The notes beneath the pieces are model-generated. The model saw only the letters and a program-made list of their open reading frames with translations. It was not told the origin of the DNA and ran no database searches. A program made the position numbers and the translations under genes. A DNA stretch of 64,000 nt from Casuarina equisetifolia (Eukaryota > Streptophyta > Magnoliopsida > Fagales > Casuarinaceae), in the NCBI GenBank assembly GCA_028551475.1, contig CM052362.1:17218021-17282020 (forward strand), given 5' to 3'. Shown piece by piece: positions 12,801-22,349 of this stretch (positions are counted from its first letter, which is position 1; every line of letters begins with the position of its first letter).

Positions 12801-13637
12801 ATCATAATAGAAGCATCTGCAACTTAACTAAGTCAATAAGCCAAATTTGATTGTGATTTAGTATTTGCTAGATATAGATTCTCAAATTATAAGAGTTTTT
12901 TTTTCTCTCATGACCAAAACTTATAACATGCTTTATAACCATTTAGAAATAATTTAGGAAAACATCATGGCCATAATGTAACATGTTACTATTTAAAATA
13001 GTTATGAAATGATGTCACGAGATGAATATCGTCACCAAAATTACTAAAACTGAATCGTACATACCAACATAACTACTCTAACAAGTTTTTAACTAAATAA
13101 TATCTTGTTATGATAAAGGATGAAATGAGATTGCTAAGACAAAGTGCCCAAAATACTATGTAATTAGAGTATTTCTTCAATAGTAAATAGCTCCCATACT
13201 TGAAGTTATAAAGAAATACAATGTTCATGAATAACCAATATAAGATATCATAGGATAAGATGTTTAAGCTATTAAATGAAAAAATTCATATGAATTTTTG
13301 CTCGTGATCTAATTGAACATCAACCTTAAAATTGTCATAGTAGAAGCATTTGTAACTTGACTAAGTTAGCAAGGTAGATTTGAATGTGGTTCAATATTTG
13401 CTAGATATAAACTTTCAAATCACAAGAGTTTTTTTTCCTCTACACGACCAAAACTTATAACATGCTCTATAGCCACTCAAAAATAGTTTGGAAAAACATC
13501 ATGACTATAATGTAACATGTTATTGTTCAAAATGGCTATGAAAAGATGTCACGAGATGAATATCGCCACCAAAATTATTAAAATTTAATTATACATACCA
13601 ACATGACTACTCTAACTAGTTTCTAACCAAATAATCA
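9884..13637. repeat. Seven-copy ~534-bp tandem repeat (satellite-like array)
   Basis: The landmark AATGAGACTGCTAGGACAAAG, or close variants, recurs at 9918, 10452, 10987, 11522, 12057, 12591 and 13124. The spacings are 534, 535, 535, 535, 534 and 533 bp. Each unit also holds a conserved T-run block (AAGAGTTTTTTTT), an ATTCATATGAATTTTTGC block and AACATGTTA. Units look roughly 85-90% alike, with no long open frame, and are strongly AT-rich. The array ends at about 13637, close to the right edge of the foreign insert. It is not one of the satellites I know. Confidence 0.95.
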
Positions 13638-13689
13638 TAATAGTAAAAATTTGATTTTTTTTCTTAAAAGTTTGACCTTTTCTCTAAAA

Positions 13690-13995
13690 AATTTTCAAAC
13701 CAGCCACCCAGACAGAACTTCAATAGAAACTTTGAAAGAGATGGAAGTGCGAACCAAACAATGGAAAACAGAGCATGGTTATGTACCTTGTGGATGAAAC
13801 ATAAATAGGAGAGGATTTAAGTATAGGCCTTAAAAAGTGAGAAAGATTCATCCTTTGAAGAATATTAGCCCTTCATGGAACTTCCAAAGCTTGGACATTT
13901 CTCCTTTTTGAATTTTCTGCACTAGTGCTTGCATTTCGGGTTATTCTAAGACTTGCTCTTGAATAGATTCTATCCATCATCATGGGATAGGTGCA
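13690..13995 (-). pseudogene. Gypsy integrase N-terminal region remnant
   Basis: Minus-strand translation from about 13960 gives SIQEQVLE, PEMQALVQKIQKGEM and LWKFHEGLIFFKG, the linker that precedes the zinc-binding part of plant gypsy integrases. Downstream, recognisable similarity fades between about 13850 and 13690, so the insert boundary is only located to that interval. The segment contains stops. Confidence 0.65.
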
Positions 13996-14189
13996 AACAC
14001 CACAAGTAATTCCTCAGGCCCCACTTCCTTTATGGTTAGTTGATTTGGCACCCCTATTGGCTTTTCTCTTTTGCCATTCCTATGCACTTCTTTGACAATT
14101 CTTTTTTTGTTCCCTTTTCAAACCTTAACTCATTTAATGGTCTTACCAACACGTCATCACTACCCTCTTCACCCTCTTTTCTTTTTCAA

Positions 14190-14800
14190 CCCCTTCACTT
14201 GCCTTCAACATTTGTTTCCCTTGTTTCTCGTTTCCAAAACAAAGTGTTTTGACCCTTATTACCACTTTCATCCATCCTTCGAGATAACGCATTCACTCCC
14301 TTATTTTCTTGTTTGGGCTTATATTCAATGTCGAAATCATAGCCCATCATCTTCACCAACCAATTTTGTTGTGATGGTGTCAAGATCTTATGGTCCCAAA
14401 GATATTTAAGATTTTGTTAATATGTCCGAATGATAAACTTGTAGCCTAATAGATAGTGTCTCCATTTCTTAACTACTTGCACCACCGCTAACATCTCTTT
14501 ATCATAAGTTGACATAATTGTATTCTTTCCTTTTATTGATTGGCTATAAAATGCAATTGGGATGCGGTCTTGAATTAGGATTCCTCCTATTCCACTCCCA
14601 GAGGTATCACACTTGACAATGAAAGGCTTCAAGAAATTTGGCAAAGCTAACATTAAGGTATTGACCATAGCCTTCTTCAATCGTAAGAACACTTGCTCTG
14701 CCTCTAGCCCTCACTCAAAGCTATTCTTCTTCAGTAACTCGGTTAGTGGTCTTACCATGACTCCATAGCCTTTCACAAAATGGCAGCAATATCCTGTGAG
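14190..14800 (-). pseudogene. Gypsy RNase H domain remnant
   Basis: Open segments read LPNFLKPFIVKCDTSGSGIG, AFYSQSIKG and STYDKEMLAVVQVVKKWRHY (14692-14417), then QQNWLVKMMGYDFDIEYKPK with NALSRR (14383-14195). These are the classic Ty3/gypsy RNase H blocks. A frame change separates the two pieces at about 14400. The catalytic Asp of the CDTSGSGIG block is retained. Confidence 0.88.
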
Positions 14801-14949
14801 ACCAAGAAAGCCTTTAAAAGCTTTCATTGTTCCTGGTTGTGCCACTCCATGACAGCTTGCATTTTCTTCTGATTGATGCTTATGCCATGTTTGTTGATTA
14901 CATGGCCTAAAAACTCAACTTCCAGTGTCCCAAATACACATTTTGATCT

Positions 14950-15420
14950 TTTTGCATACAATCCATGGACTCTAAGGAAATCCAACATTATTTTCACATG
15001 CTCGTAATGGTAAGTATATCATTGAAAAATATTAGCACAAAATATCTAAAAACATCACAAAAGATAGTGTTTAGTACCGATTGGAAGGTGGATTGGGCAT
15101 TCATCAACCCAAATAGCATCACTAGCCATTCAAAGTGGCCATGGTGCATCTGGAACACTATTTTGGATATGTTTGTTGGCACCATCCTTATTTGATGGTG
15201 GCTTAATCGAAGGTCCATTTTAAAAAAAAACCTTAACTTTGCACAACTTATCCACGTTTGGTATAGGAAAGTTACCAGGTATGGTGTGGCTATTCAGTGA
15301 TTGATAGTCCACATAGAAACACCAGGATCTGTCCTTTTTCATTATCAACAAGACCAGGGAAGAGAACATGCTAGTGCTCATTTGAATCACTCGAAAACTT
15401 AGCAAATCTCATAAAATCCT
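14950..15420 (-). pseudogene. Gypsy reverse transcriptase domain remnant (catalytic site mutated)
   Basis: Minus-strand segments read FYVDYQSLNSHTIPGNFPIP (15405-15220) and, after a frame break, SHHQIRMVPTNISKIVFQ, then FEWLVMLFGLMNAQSTFQ and VLIFFNDIL (15218-14994). The normal catalytic motif has two adjacent aspartates (FFDD-type); here the first is Asn. With the frameshift this makes the copy inactive. Domain position between protease and RNase H is as expected. Confidence 0.9.
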
Positions 15421-15878
15421 TTTTATTTCTTCTTTCTAATAATAAGGATAGCGGTATGGCTTTATTGAGACTATTCTGGCTTCATCCTTTAGAGGAATGC
15501 GGTGCCCCTAGCCCCATAATAGTGGCAAAGCTTTGGGCTCTCAAAAGATATCTTGATACTCCTCCAATAGTTAAGACATCTCTTGGTGGTCAGGATTAAG
15601 CGGGTTTGGTTCTCTAAGTTCTTTATGATCCATGGACAATACAATCAAGATCATGGCATGGTTTTGCTTGGCTAGTTCCTTACTCATTCAACTCCCATCT
15701 TTTACTTAGTTTGCTAGTGCAAGTTGACATGTGAGTACAATTCTTTCTCATTCATACTTGAATGTCATTTTGAGTAGGGAGAAGTCCCAGGGCCCAAGGT
15801 AAGTAACCAACTAGCTCCAAGTGTTGCTTGTAATCCTACCAACGCTAAGATGTAAAAGTCTAGCGTGAATAGTACCCC

Positions 15879-16148
15879 TTAGAGATAGATTTTGACTCCT
15901 TTGCACAACCTTAAGCTTGTGACTTTGTCTCCATTAGCTACTCTCATCGTCATGGTGCTTGCCTTCTCTGCTCTTATCCCTGCCTTCTCGGCCACCCTTT
16001 CGGTAAGAAAGTTTTGCGTACTACCACTATCCACTAGGAAGTGTATACTCAGGGGGCATGCATGTGGATGCCCTTCAACTCTCATGGTTTGTGGGGTTGG
16101 TATGTTGTATATGGCATTCACAGAAGTTTTGGGGTGTCTTTTGGACAT
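15879..16148 (-). pseudogene. Gypsy aspartic protease remnant
   Basis: A 90-codon open segment carries HFLVDSGSTQNFL. This is the DSG-type active-site motif of plant gypsy proteases (usually DSGSTHNF), followed by the expected hydrophobic stretch and a VANGDKV block. It is joined upstream to the zinc-knuckle side of gag through a frame interruption near 16150. Confidence 0.85.
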
Positions 16149-16199
16149 TTTCCCTTATGGGCCAACTCTGCTTCTAGCATCTCTTCTTCTTCCAACTTT

Positions 16200-17110
16200 G
16201 TTGGATCACATTGCTCTATCACGAACAGTTTCTTACCACGATGTCCGGGTGTGAACAACTCATCGCAATTGTAATACAGCCCTTTGGCTCTCTGTTCATG
16301 GATTTCTCCTTAGTTCAATCTTTTATAGAGCATGGTTATGGGTCATGGGCTTGATGTTGTGGCTCCTAAGTGGGTGGTTGCAGCACTAGTTATCTTCCTG
16401 GGCGACTAAACTATTGCTACTCGACTAGGCTGGACTTTTGCTTCATAGATCCTTGCAAACCCAATGGCCGCTAAGAGGGTTGTAGGGTTCTCTAGTTTGA
16501 CGTCTACTCATAAACCCTCTTTTAGTCCGCTGATGAAGCAACTGACTTGCTACTGGGGTGTCATACCACCTACCCACATCAGGAGTTGTGAGAAGACTCG
16601 TTGGTATTCTTCTATAGACCCTTTTTGGTAAGCCTCTATAAGTTCCCCATAAAAGTCACGAAGCCCACTGGTACCGCTTCTCTCTAGCAAGTCCCTTGTG
16701 AGGGCTTCCCATGCTAAGCTTTCTCTGTCCTGCTCATCACGAAATAAGTAGAACCAAACTTGGCTTCCCCCTCCAGGTTCCACAACGCGTAGGCCACTTT
16801 TACTTCTACTGGCACTTTGTAGAACTCGAACAATTGTTCAAATCAACTGATCTAGTCCAACGGGTCTCTTTCTCCATCATATCATGGAAAGACCATTTTC
16901 ATAGTTGGACATGGGCCAAATGTTCCCCCCCACTATTGCCTCCTTCTTCGTCCCTTACTCTATATCGCTTGAGCAGCTAGAGCTTCCTTCATCTTTGGGT
17001 TTCTTCGGTTGACTAACTGCTAGGCTGTCAATTCGAGAGTTGAGTGCGGCAAAACATTTGCTACATTGTGTCCGTGAGCTCCTTGAACTGTTGCTCCATT
17101 TAATTTCCTC
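16200..17110 (-). pseudogene. Gypsy gag remnant with zinc-knuckle-like motif
   Basis: A start near 17100 (MEQQFKELTDTM) is followed by a Ser/Lys-rich segment. The retrotransposon gag core reads SLAWEALTRDLLERSG, YGELIEAYQKGSIEEYQ and FSQLLMWVGGM (16783-16550), then FISGLKEGL and DVKLENPTTLLAAIGFARIY. Near 16290-16230 comes YYNCDELFTPGHRGKKLFVI, matching the CFNCDEKFTPGHRC-type knuckle with two of its cysteines lost. Several stops and frame changes are present. Confidence 0.85.
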
Positions 17111-17145
17111 CCATTTCTTTTTTTACTTTAGCCATGGCAACGTCT

Positions 17146-17158
17146 GGCTTTGGTACCA
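17146..17158 (-). other. Primer binding site of the gypsy element
   Basis: The minus strand reads TGGTACCAAAGCC, 3 nt inside the 5' LTR boundary. This is the initiator-Met-tRNA type plant PBS (TGGTATCAGAGC) with two substitutions. Confidence 0.75.
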
Positions 17159-17161
17159 ATT

Positions 17162-17960
17162 TGTTACGAGGCTGCATAATAGTTCGGCCCTCTGCAACAT
17201 TAAGCATGAAATCCTGAGAGAAAAGGTTGTTGAACCTCTTCCTTTTGTGGGAAGTAACCTTCACCAGAGTGACGAAAGTCTGGAAGGAAAACGTGTTTAG
17301 TAAAGAGTATGGATATTGGACGATGCCCGGGAGACAAGGAAATGCGTCGAGGCGGCGAAGAACAATAACACATGAGATGAGCCCAGTGCATTGGACCGAT
17401 GGATAAGAGAACTGAGCTGGCCTAAAAAAAACAAGCGTTTGGGCGCTTAAGAACGTATATCACGTGCCCGGAATGGAGAAGAACCTGCTCCCTCTATTAT
17501 ATAACCGGTCCCAGCTTGAAAAATAAGGTTACCTTATTTGGTTTGGCCCTGAGAGTGTAAAAATATATTAAAATCCGCAGATAATATAATAGAATAGGGG
17601 ACCTCCTCGAGTCAATAGGAAAGAGAGTCGAGTCAAGTCAATATATGTAATATTGCATTTTTCATAATCCATACAAAAGCCTCTTGGTCGTGATTTATGG
17701 AAATTCTTTCCTTGGTATCTTGCACGTCAACCAAAGTAGGTTGATTTTCCCATACTGGGCGTGCGAGGTCCCAGTTACAATGGGCATCCCTTAACAAATC
17801 TACCTTTCCCCTAGACTCCTACTACTACAAGCAATAATTAAAACCCACTACTTAACGTGTCCTTCCTTATAGTTGTCCTTTTTGCATGCCTAGGGGAGCA
17901 CCATCTACTGACACAAAAACTATAGCGTACTTGATCCTCACTCTACCACGACCTGTAACA
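17162..17960 (-). repeat. 5' LTR of the gypsy element (full, 799 bp)
   Basis: Homologous to 6651-7099 at both ends but longer by about 330 bp (about 17321-17650). It starts TGTTACAGG and ends CGTAACA on the element strand, with a 5-bp terminal inverted repeat TGTTA/TAACA. The extra segment is less AT-rich, contains a TATA box and is best read as the U3/R promoter region that the left LTR has lost. Confidence 0.88.
17496..17503 (-). promoter_or_regulatory. Probable TATA box of the gypsy 5' LTR
   Basis: TATATAAT on the minus strand, followed by AGAGGGAGCAGG. It lies in the middle of the longer LTR, where a U3 promoter is expected. Inference from position and sequence. Confidence 0.5.
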
Positions 17961-19429
17961 CGAATAAAGAAAAAGGATCTCTTTCTTTTTTCAAAAGGTA
18001 ATTAGAGTCATGTCGAAATTCAAGGGCGTCTCCGGACACAACCGCTGGAGACACATCGTCAGGGGTCTTGTGCAGGCCAATTACAATTGATATTTAATGG
18101 GATATTAAGACCCACCAGCAACTCCTTGTGGCTAGTTCTCGTCCCAGTGGTGTTAAGGCCAAATTAGAATACATACAACAGAAATATTAGAATGATTTAC
18201 GTGGCAGACTAGCTTATATACCAAGAAAAATAGTAAACGATTATTTATAACTAACTTTTCATCATTTATGTATGACGAACTATCAACTTATTTTGTAGGT
18301 CCTTTCTAGACTAAATGGTGCCACTTCAGCATTCGTGTTTCCTTTCCTAATATCTTCCGACTTAGGCCAATAAACATTTTTAAAAAATTTCACTGGCCAG
18401 CTCTTAACTTGAACCACGTGAAAGTACTAATAGATCAAGTTTCCCAGTCGAATGAGCGACAATTACTGATTATCATGGAACCGCTTTGCATTAAAAGGGA
18501 AAGTTTCTGTTTCTCTTTGTTTCTCTGTCTCCCTTGTAATGCAAAAATAAAGGATTATAACATTTTAACCACTTGTCTTGATTTTGTTGTCAACATCGGG
18601 GCCCAAGTATGCCCATTTGCCTTGAAAAGTACAACCGGAAAACCTTGTTTTGAACCGACCTCTTCAAAACGTTGTTGCGAGTCTCTAGTAAATAAGTCTC
18701 TGTAAAATACGCGTAATAAATTTATCAAGGATTCGAATAGGTACATAACTTTTGGCCAATCAACTGCCATATATGCTTTTCTTACTTGCCATTAAATCAG
18801 CCAAATTAAAGTCACAAGACGGCGAGATATGATCTTAGTTCACTTGAGTTTATTTTATAGCATCTTCGCCTCTGCCATGTTCTAAGTCACTTTCCGCTGC
18901 AATGGTTTGCGATCCATTCTAAGGGCTCAACAGCCGCTTGGACGCCAAATATCAGAGGAAAGGATATTTTACAATTTCCTTTCAATTCTCTTACTGTTGT
19001 CACGATGATAGAAAGTCGAACACCTCTGTGCCAATTAACTGGAAAGAGGAAACCTAAAGATATGTACACAAACTGAAGCCAACAAAAGAAAACTATCCTG
19101 AAAGCTTTCAAAATATGCAATAAGAACACAGAAGTTACCAATGAAAGGCATCTAATTCAAACAAGTGAGTGCAACAAATCATTCTTGTATATAGATATTA
19201 GAAGCGGTGATATGAAATAACTCGATCTTAAGCTCATCAAGGATACTAATTTTAATTCCATTGAGCCAAAACTTGAATCAAAGATCATAACATGTGATTG
19301 ACATTAAATGACACTATAAAGAAAAATGTGGATACCAATTTAACATGGATCATGTCAAAGCAAAATATACAACGTGTCCAAGAAACAAGAGAGTTCTTAG
19401 TTCATGTCCAAGCAAAACATGCATTGTTG
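17961..19429. other. Intergenic, no gene seen
   Basis: About 1.5 kb between the gypsy LTR and the next tandem array. Short open frames overlap on both strands with no recognisable domain. Part of it may be older transposon debris. Confidence 0.5.
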
Positions 19430-20985
19430 TGAAGATTGCGTGAGATCATGTTTAACAAATGGGAAATCCATCCATCAGTTTTTTTTCCCCATCTTTTCTT
19501 TTTCAGATATGTAACAGTCTCAACCATGATATTCACAATAGAAAGTTGACTATGTCTGGATGAACAATCAAGAAATATGGCATTGAAATACAGGTGCCTA
19601 GGGAGGTGGCCATCGATAAGCAGCTGCAATCCTGCCATGGAAAACCTTTCTCTTGGTTTTGGTTAGTAGTCTGGGTAACGTTAGCTGGGTTGTGGAATCC
19701 AGATGTAGCTCGGATAATAATTAAAGAATATAACCGGGCAACGATGGACACCTTCAACAGATATTTATCAGTTAAATGGGAAACCCATCCATCAGATTTT
19801 TTTTCCCCATCTTTTCTTTTCCAGATATGCAACAGTCTCTACCATAATGTTCACAACAGAAACTTGACTATATCTGGATGAACAATCAAGAAATATGCAT
19901 TGAAATAAAATAGTGCACATGGAAGAAAGATAAACAAAAGGTGCTAAGGGAGATGGCCATCAATAAGCAGCTGCAATTCCTGCCTTGGAAAATCTTTCTC
20001 TTGGTTTTGGTTAGTAGTCTGGGTAACATTATCTGGGCTGTGGAATCCAGATGTAGCTCGGATAATAATTAAAGAATATAACCGGGCAACGATGGACACC
20101 TTCAAGAGATATTTATCAGATAAATGGGAAACCCATCCATCAGATTTTTTTCCCTATCTTTTCTTTTCCAGAAATGTAACAGTCTCTACCACAATGTTCA
20201 CAATAGAAACTTGACTATGTCTGGATGAACAATCAGGAAATATGCATTGACATAAAATAGTGCACATGGGAGAAAGAGAAACAAAAGGTGCTAATGGGGA
20301 TGCCATCTATAAGCAGCTGCAATTCCTGCCTTTGGTAAATCTTTTTCTTGGTTTTGGTTAGCTGGGCTGTGGAATCCAGATGTAGCTCAGATAATAATTA
20401 GAGCATAACCGGGCAACGATGGACACCTTCAAGAGGTATTTACCAGATAAATGGGAAACCCATCCATCAGATTTTTCTCCCCATCTTTTCTTTTCCAGAA
20501 ATGTAACAGTCTCTACCAAAATGTCCACGATAGAAACTTGACTATGTCTGGATGAACAGTCAAGCACTAAGCATTACATAAAATGGTGCACACGCAAGAA
20601 GGACAGAAAAGTAAAGGAACTTAGGGAGATGGCCAGCCTTGGAAATTGGTTTTGGTTAGTAGTCTGGGTAACATTAGCTGGGGTATGGAATCCAGATGTA
20701 GCTCGGATAATAATTAGCATATATTACCGGGCAACGATGGACACCTTCAAGAGATATTTATCAGATGAATGGGAAACCCATACATCAGATATCTTCCCAA
20801 TCTTTTCTTTTCCAGAAATGTAACAGTCTCTACCATAATGTCCAAGATAGAAACTTGACTATGTCTGGATGAATAATCAAGTGATATGAATTAATATAAA
20901 ATAGTGCATGCAGGACACAGAAATAGAAAGAGATTGGTGCTTAGGTAGATGGCCATCTATAAGCAGCTGCCATTCCTGACTTGGA
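19430..20985. repeat. ~330-bp tandem repeat array, about 4.7 copies
   Basis: The block TAAATGGGAAACCCATCCAT, or close variants, recurs at about 19457, 19774, 20122, 20449 and 20767, giving spacings of 317, 348, 327 and 318 bp. Every unit also has CTTGACTATGTCTGGATGAA and GGCAACGATGGACACCTTCA, and most have AAGCAGCTGCAATTCCTGCC. Units look about 90% alike, with small indels that explain the variable length. The last copy breaks off after AAGCAGCTGCCATTCC near 20970. Open frames of up to 99 codons run through some units on both strands but are not kept in all. I do not recognise the unit. Confidence 0.92.
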
Positions 20986-21714
20986 ACGCCCCTTTTGTTT
21001 TTATCTTGGATCTCTCATTTGGGGCTTGATGGAGTATGAAATAATACCACTACAGAAGTCTTAAGCATGACACTTATATTGTAAATGGTCAAGAAAAGGC
21101 ACATGTATGTAATATAATATAACCGCACCAACTCAATTTTAATCTTAACCAAACAAATGAACCTTCATCCAACCCATCCACAGTTTAAATGAAAATTTAC
21201 AAAACAAAAAACTTAATACCAGGCTAGCCAAAAATGTATACAACAAGGAAGATCTCGATACCGTTTTAAGATTTCCTTACATTTACAGAGCTAAGAACCA
21301 CAAACAAAGATACCCAGTCTTCCAAGATATCAACTATAAATTAGCTACACATTTGAAATCCTAAGTGAACTCGACGTCAGGTTTATTCAGAACTGCACAA
21401 GTGTGATGAACCACAACCCATATGCTATGAAACAAAACACAATTCAGCTAATGACAGGAAAAAACCCCAACTGCCGGTCATCATTGCAGGCACGTAACGG
21501 AAAAAAAAAAAAGGCGATTTCAATAGAATGCAAGAAAAAAAAAATCTATTTTTGATATGTAATTCCAAAGCATCTAACATTATCATCGAATCCCACACAA
21601 GTCAACCTCCTACGAACCAAAATCAGAGGAGACCCACTTACATGAACCTTCGTGTATCCCTAAAACAACAACGAGCTATTCGCCCAAACCTCCAAAACCC
21701 GCAAAAATCACCTC
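20986..21714. other. 3' flank of NIP7, no separate gene seen
   Basis: AT-rich sequence between the tandem array and the NIP7 stop codon, probably containing the NIP7 3' UTR and polyadenylation region (minus strand). Poly-A tracts occur near 21500-21512 and 21535-21543. Confidence 0.5.
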
Positions 21715-22278
21715 TCAAAGCTCATCCTCCATCCTCAAGTACTCCCCAATATCCGCCTGGTGCAGCACCACAATCCCATTGGGGTCCAACTTCCTACAGT
21801 CCTGCGTACTCTTGGCAGCAACACCGAAACCCAGGGGCACATCAGACATCGAAAATACGACAACCCCATCACCAGGGGCAATATTCTCTGTAATCCTCCC
21901 CAACCCACCTTTCAAAACATGGTTCCCGTACAGAAAAGACATTTCGGAAGTGGGTTTGAGCCAGACCTTGTGCTTGGCGTTGGGAGCGAGGATGGTGAGC
22001 GCCTGAACCGTGAGATGGAAGCTGCCGCCGTGGGTGAACTTGCCGATGCAAGTCCCGAGAGAGACAAGTTGTGGGCGAGCGATATTGGTGGCACGTTTGA
22101 CGAGAGAGTCGGCCACATAGTAGACCTTGTTCTTGTTAAGGCGGAAGCAATAGCGGCCGGGGGTGGAGTCGGGGCCCTCATGAGAAGGCTGCTCTACGAT
22201 ACTCTTGAGATTATTCCCGGCGAACTTGAAGAGCTTCTCGAACACTGCTGTGGTCTCCTTCTCGTCTAGAGGTCTCAT
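21715..22278 (-). CDS. NIP7: 60S ribosome biogenesis protein NIP7 homologue
   Basis: Single open frame of 187 residues, close to the usual 180 or so of eukaryotic NIP7. It begins [19 protein letters not shown]. The N-terminal NIP7-specific domain occupies residues about 1-95 ([34 protein letters not shown]). A C-terminal PUA RNA-binding domain follows at about 96-175 ([20 protein letters not shown], then [17 protein letters not shown]). NIP7 acts in the nucleolus in pre-rRNA processing and assembly of the large ribosomal subunit. The frame has no intron and no damage. A telo-box lies just upstream, as is common for plant ribosome-biogenesis genes. Long open frames antisense to this gene are shadows. 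Confidence 0.95.
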   Translation of the reverse strand: MRPLDEKETTAVFEKLFKFAGNNLKSIVEQPSHEGPDSTPGRYCFRLNKNKVYYVADSLVKRATNIARPQLVSLGTCIGKFTHGGSFHLTVQALTILAPNAKHKVWLKPTSEMSFLYGNHVLKGGLGRITENIAPGDGVVVFSMSDVPLGFGVAAKSTQDCRKLDPNGIVVLHQADIGEYLRMEDEL

Positions 22279-22335
22279 CTTGAGGATCTCAAGAATGAAA
22301 CTTTTCTTCGCTTGGAGCTGCCGCTGCTGCTCCTC

Positions 22336-22343
22336 TAGGGTTT
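22336..22343 (-). promoter_or_regulatory. Telo-box upstream of NIP7
   Basis: The minus strand reads AAAACCCTAGAGG; the AAACCCTA core (22336-22343) lies about 60 nt upstream of the NIP7 ATG. Telo-boxes are enriched near the transcription start of plant ribosomal-protein and ribosome-biogenesis genes. Presence is seen; activity is inferred. Confidence 0.6.
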
Positions 22344-22349
22344 TACTTC

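Larger units (their letters stand above)
6651..17960 (-). mobile_element. Degenerate Ty3/gypsy (chromodomain) LTR retrotransposon with a ~6-kb internal insertion
   Basis: An 11.3-kb minus-strand element, bounded by two homologous LTRs that both start TGTTA on the element strand. Reading the minus strand, the order is 5' LTR (17960-17162), PBS, gag with a zinc-knuckle-like motif, aspartic protease, RT, RNase H, N-terminal part of integrase, a foreign insert (about 7.9-13.7 kb), C-terminal integrase core, chromodomain region, polypurine tract and 3' LTR (7099-6651). The protease-RT-RNaseH-integrase order and a chromodomain after integrase define Ty3/gypsy chromoviruses. Stops and frameshifts break every domain, so the copy is dead. 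No 5-bp target duplication is visible (CTATT on the left, CGAAT on the right), which suggests age or recombination between elements. Confidence 0.92.

Noticed and set aside
7945..13637. CRISPR-like array
   Set aside because: Plant nuclear DNA, head-to-tail repeats without unique spacers; these are mini- and macro-satellites.
6646..17965. Target duplication of the gypsy element
   Set aside because: Flanking pentamers CTATT and CGAAT do not match, and shifting the ends by a few bases does not help.
19533..19881. Open frames in the ~330-bp array as genes
   Set aside because: They exist on both strands of the same repeat and are not preserved in all units.
21760..22269. 169-codon open frame opposite NIP7
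   Set aside because: Antisense shadow of the NIP7 coding sequence with no domain of its own.
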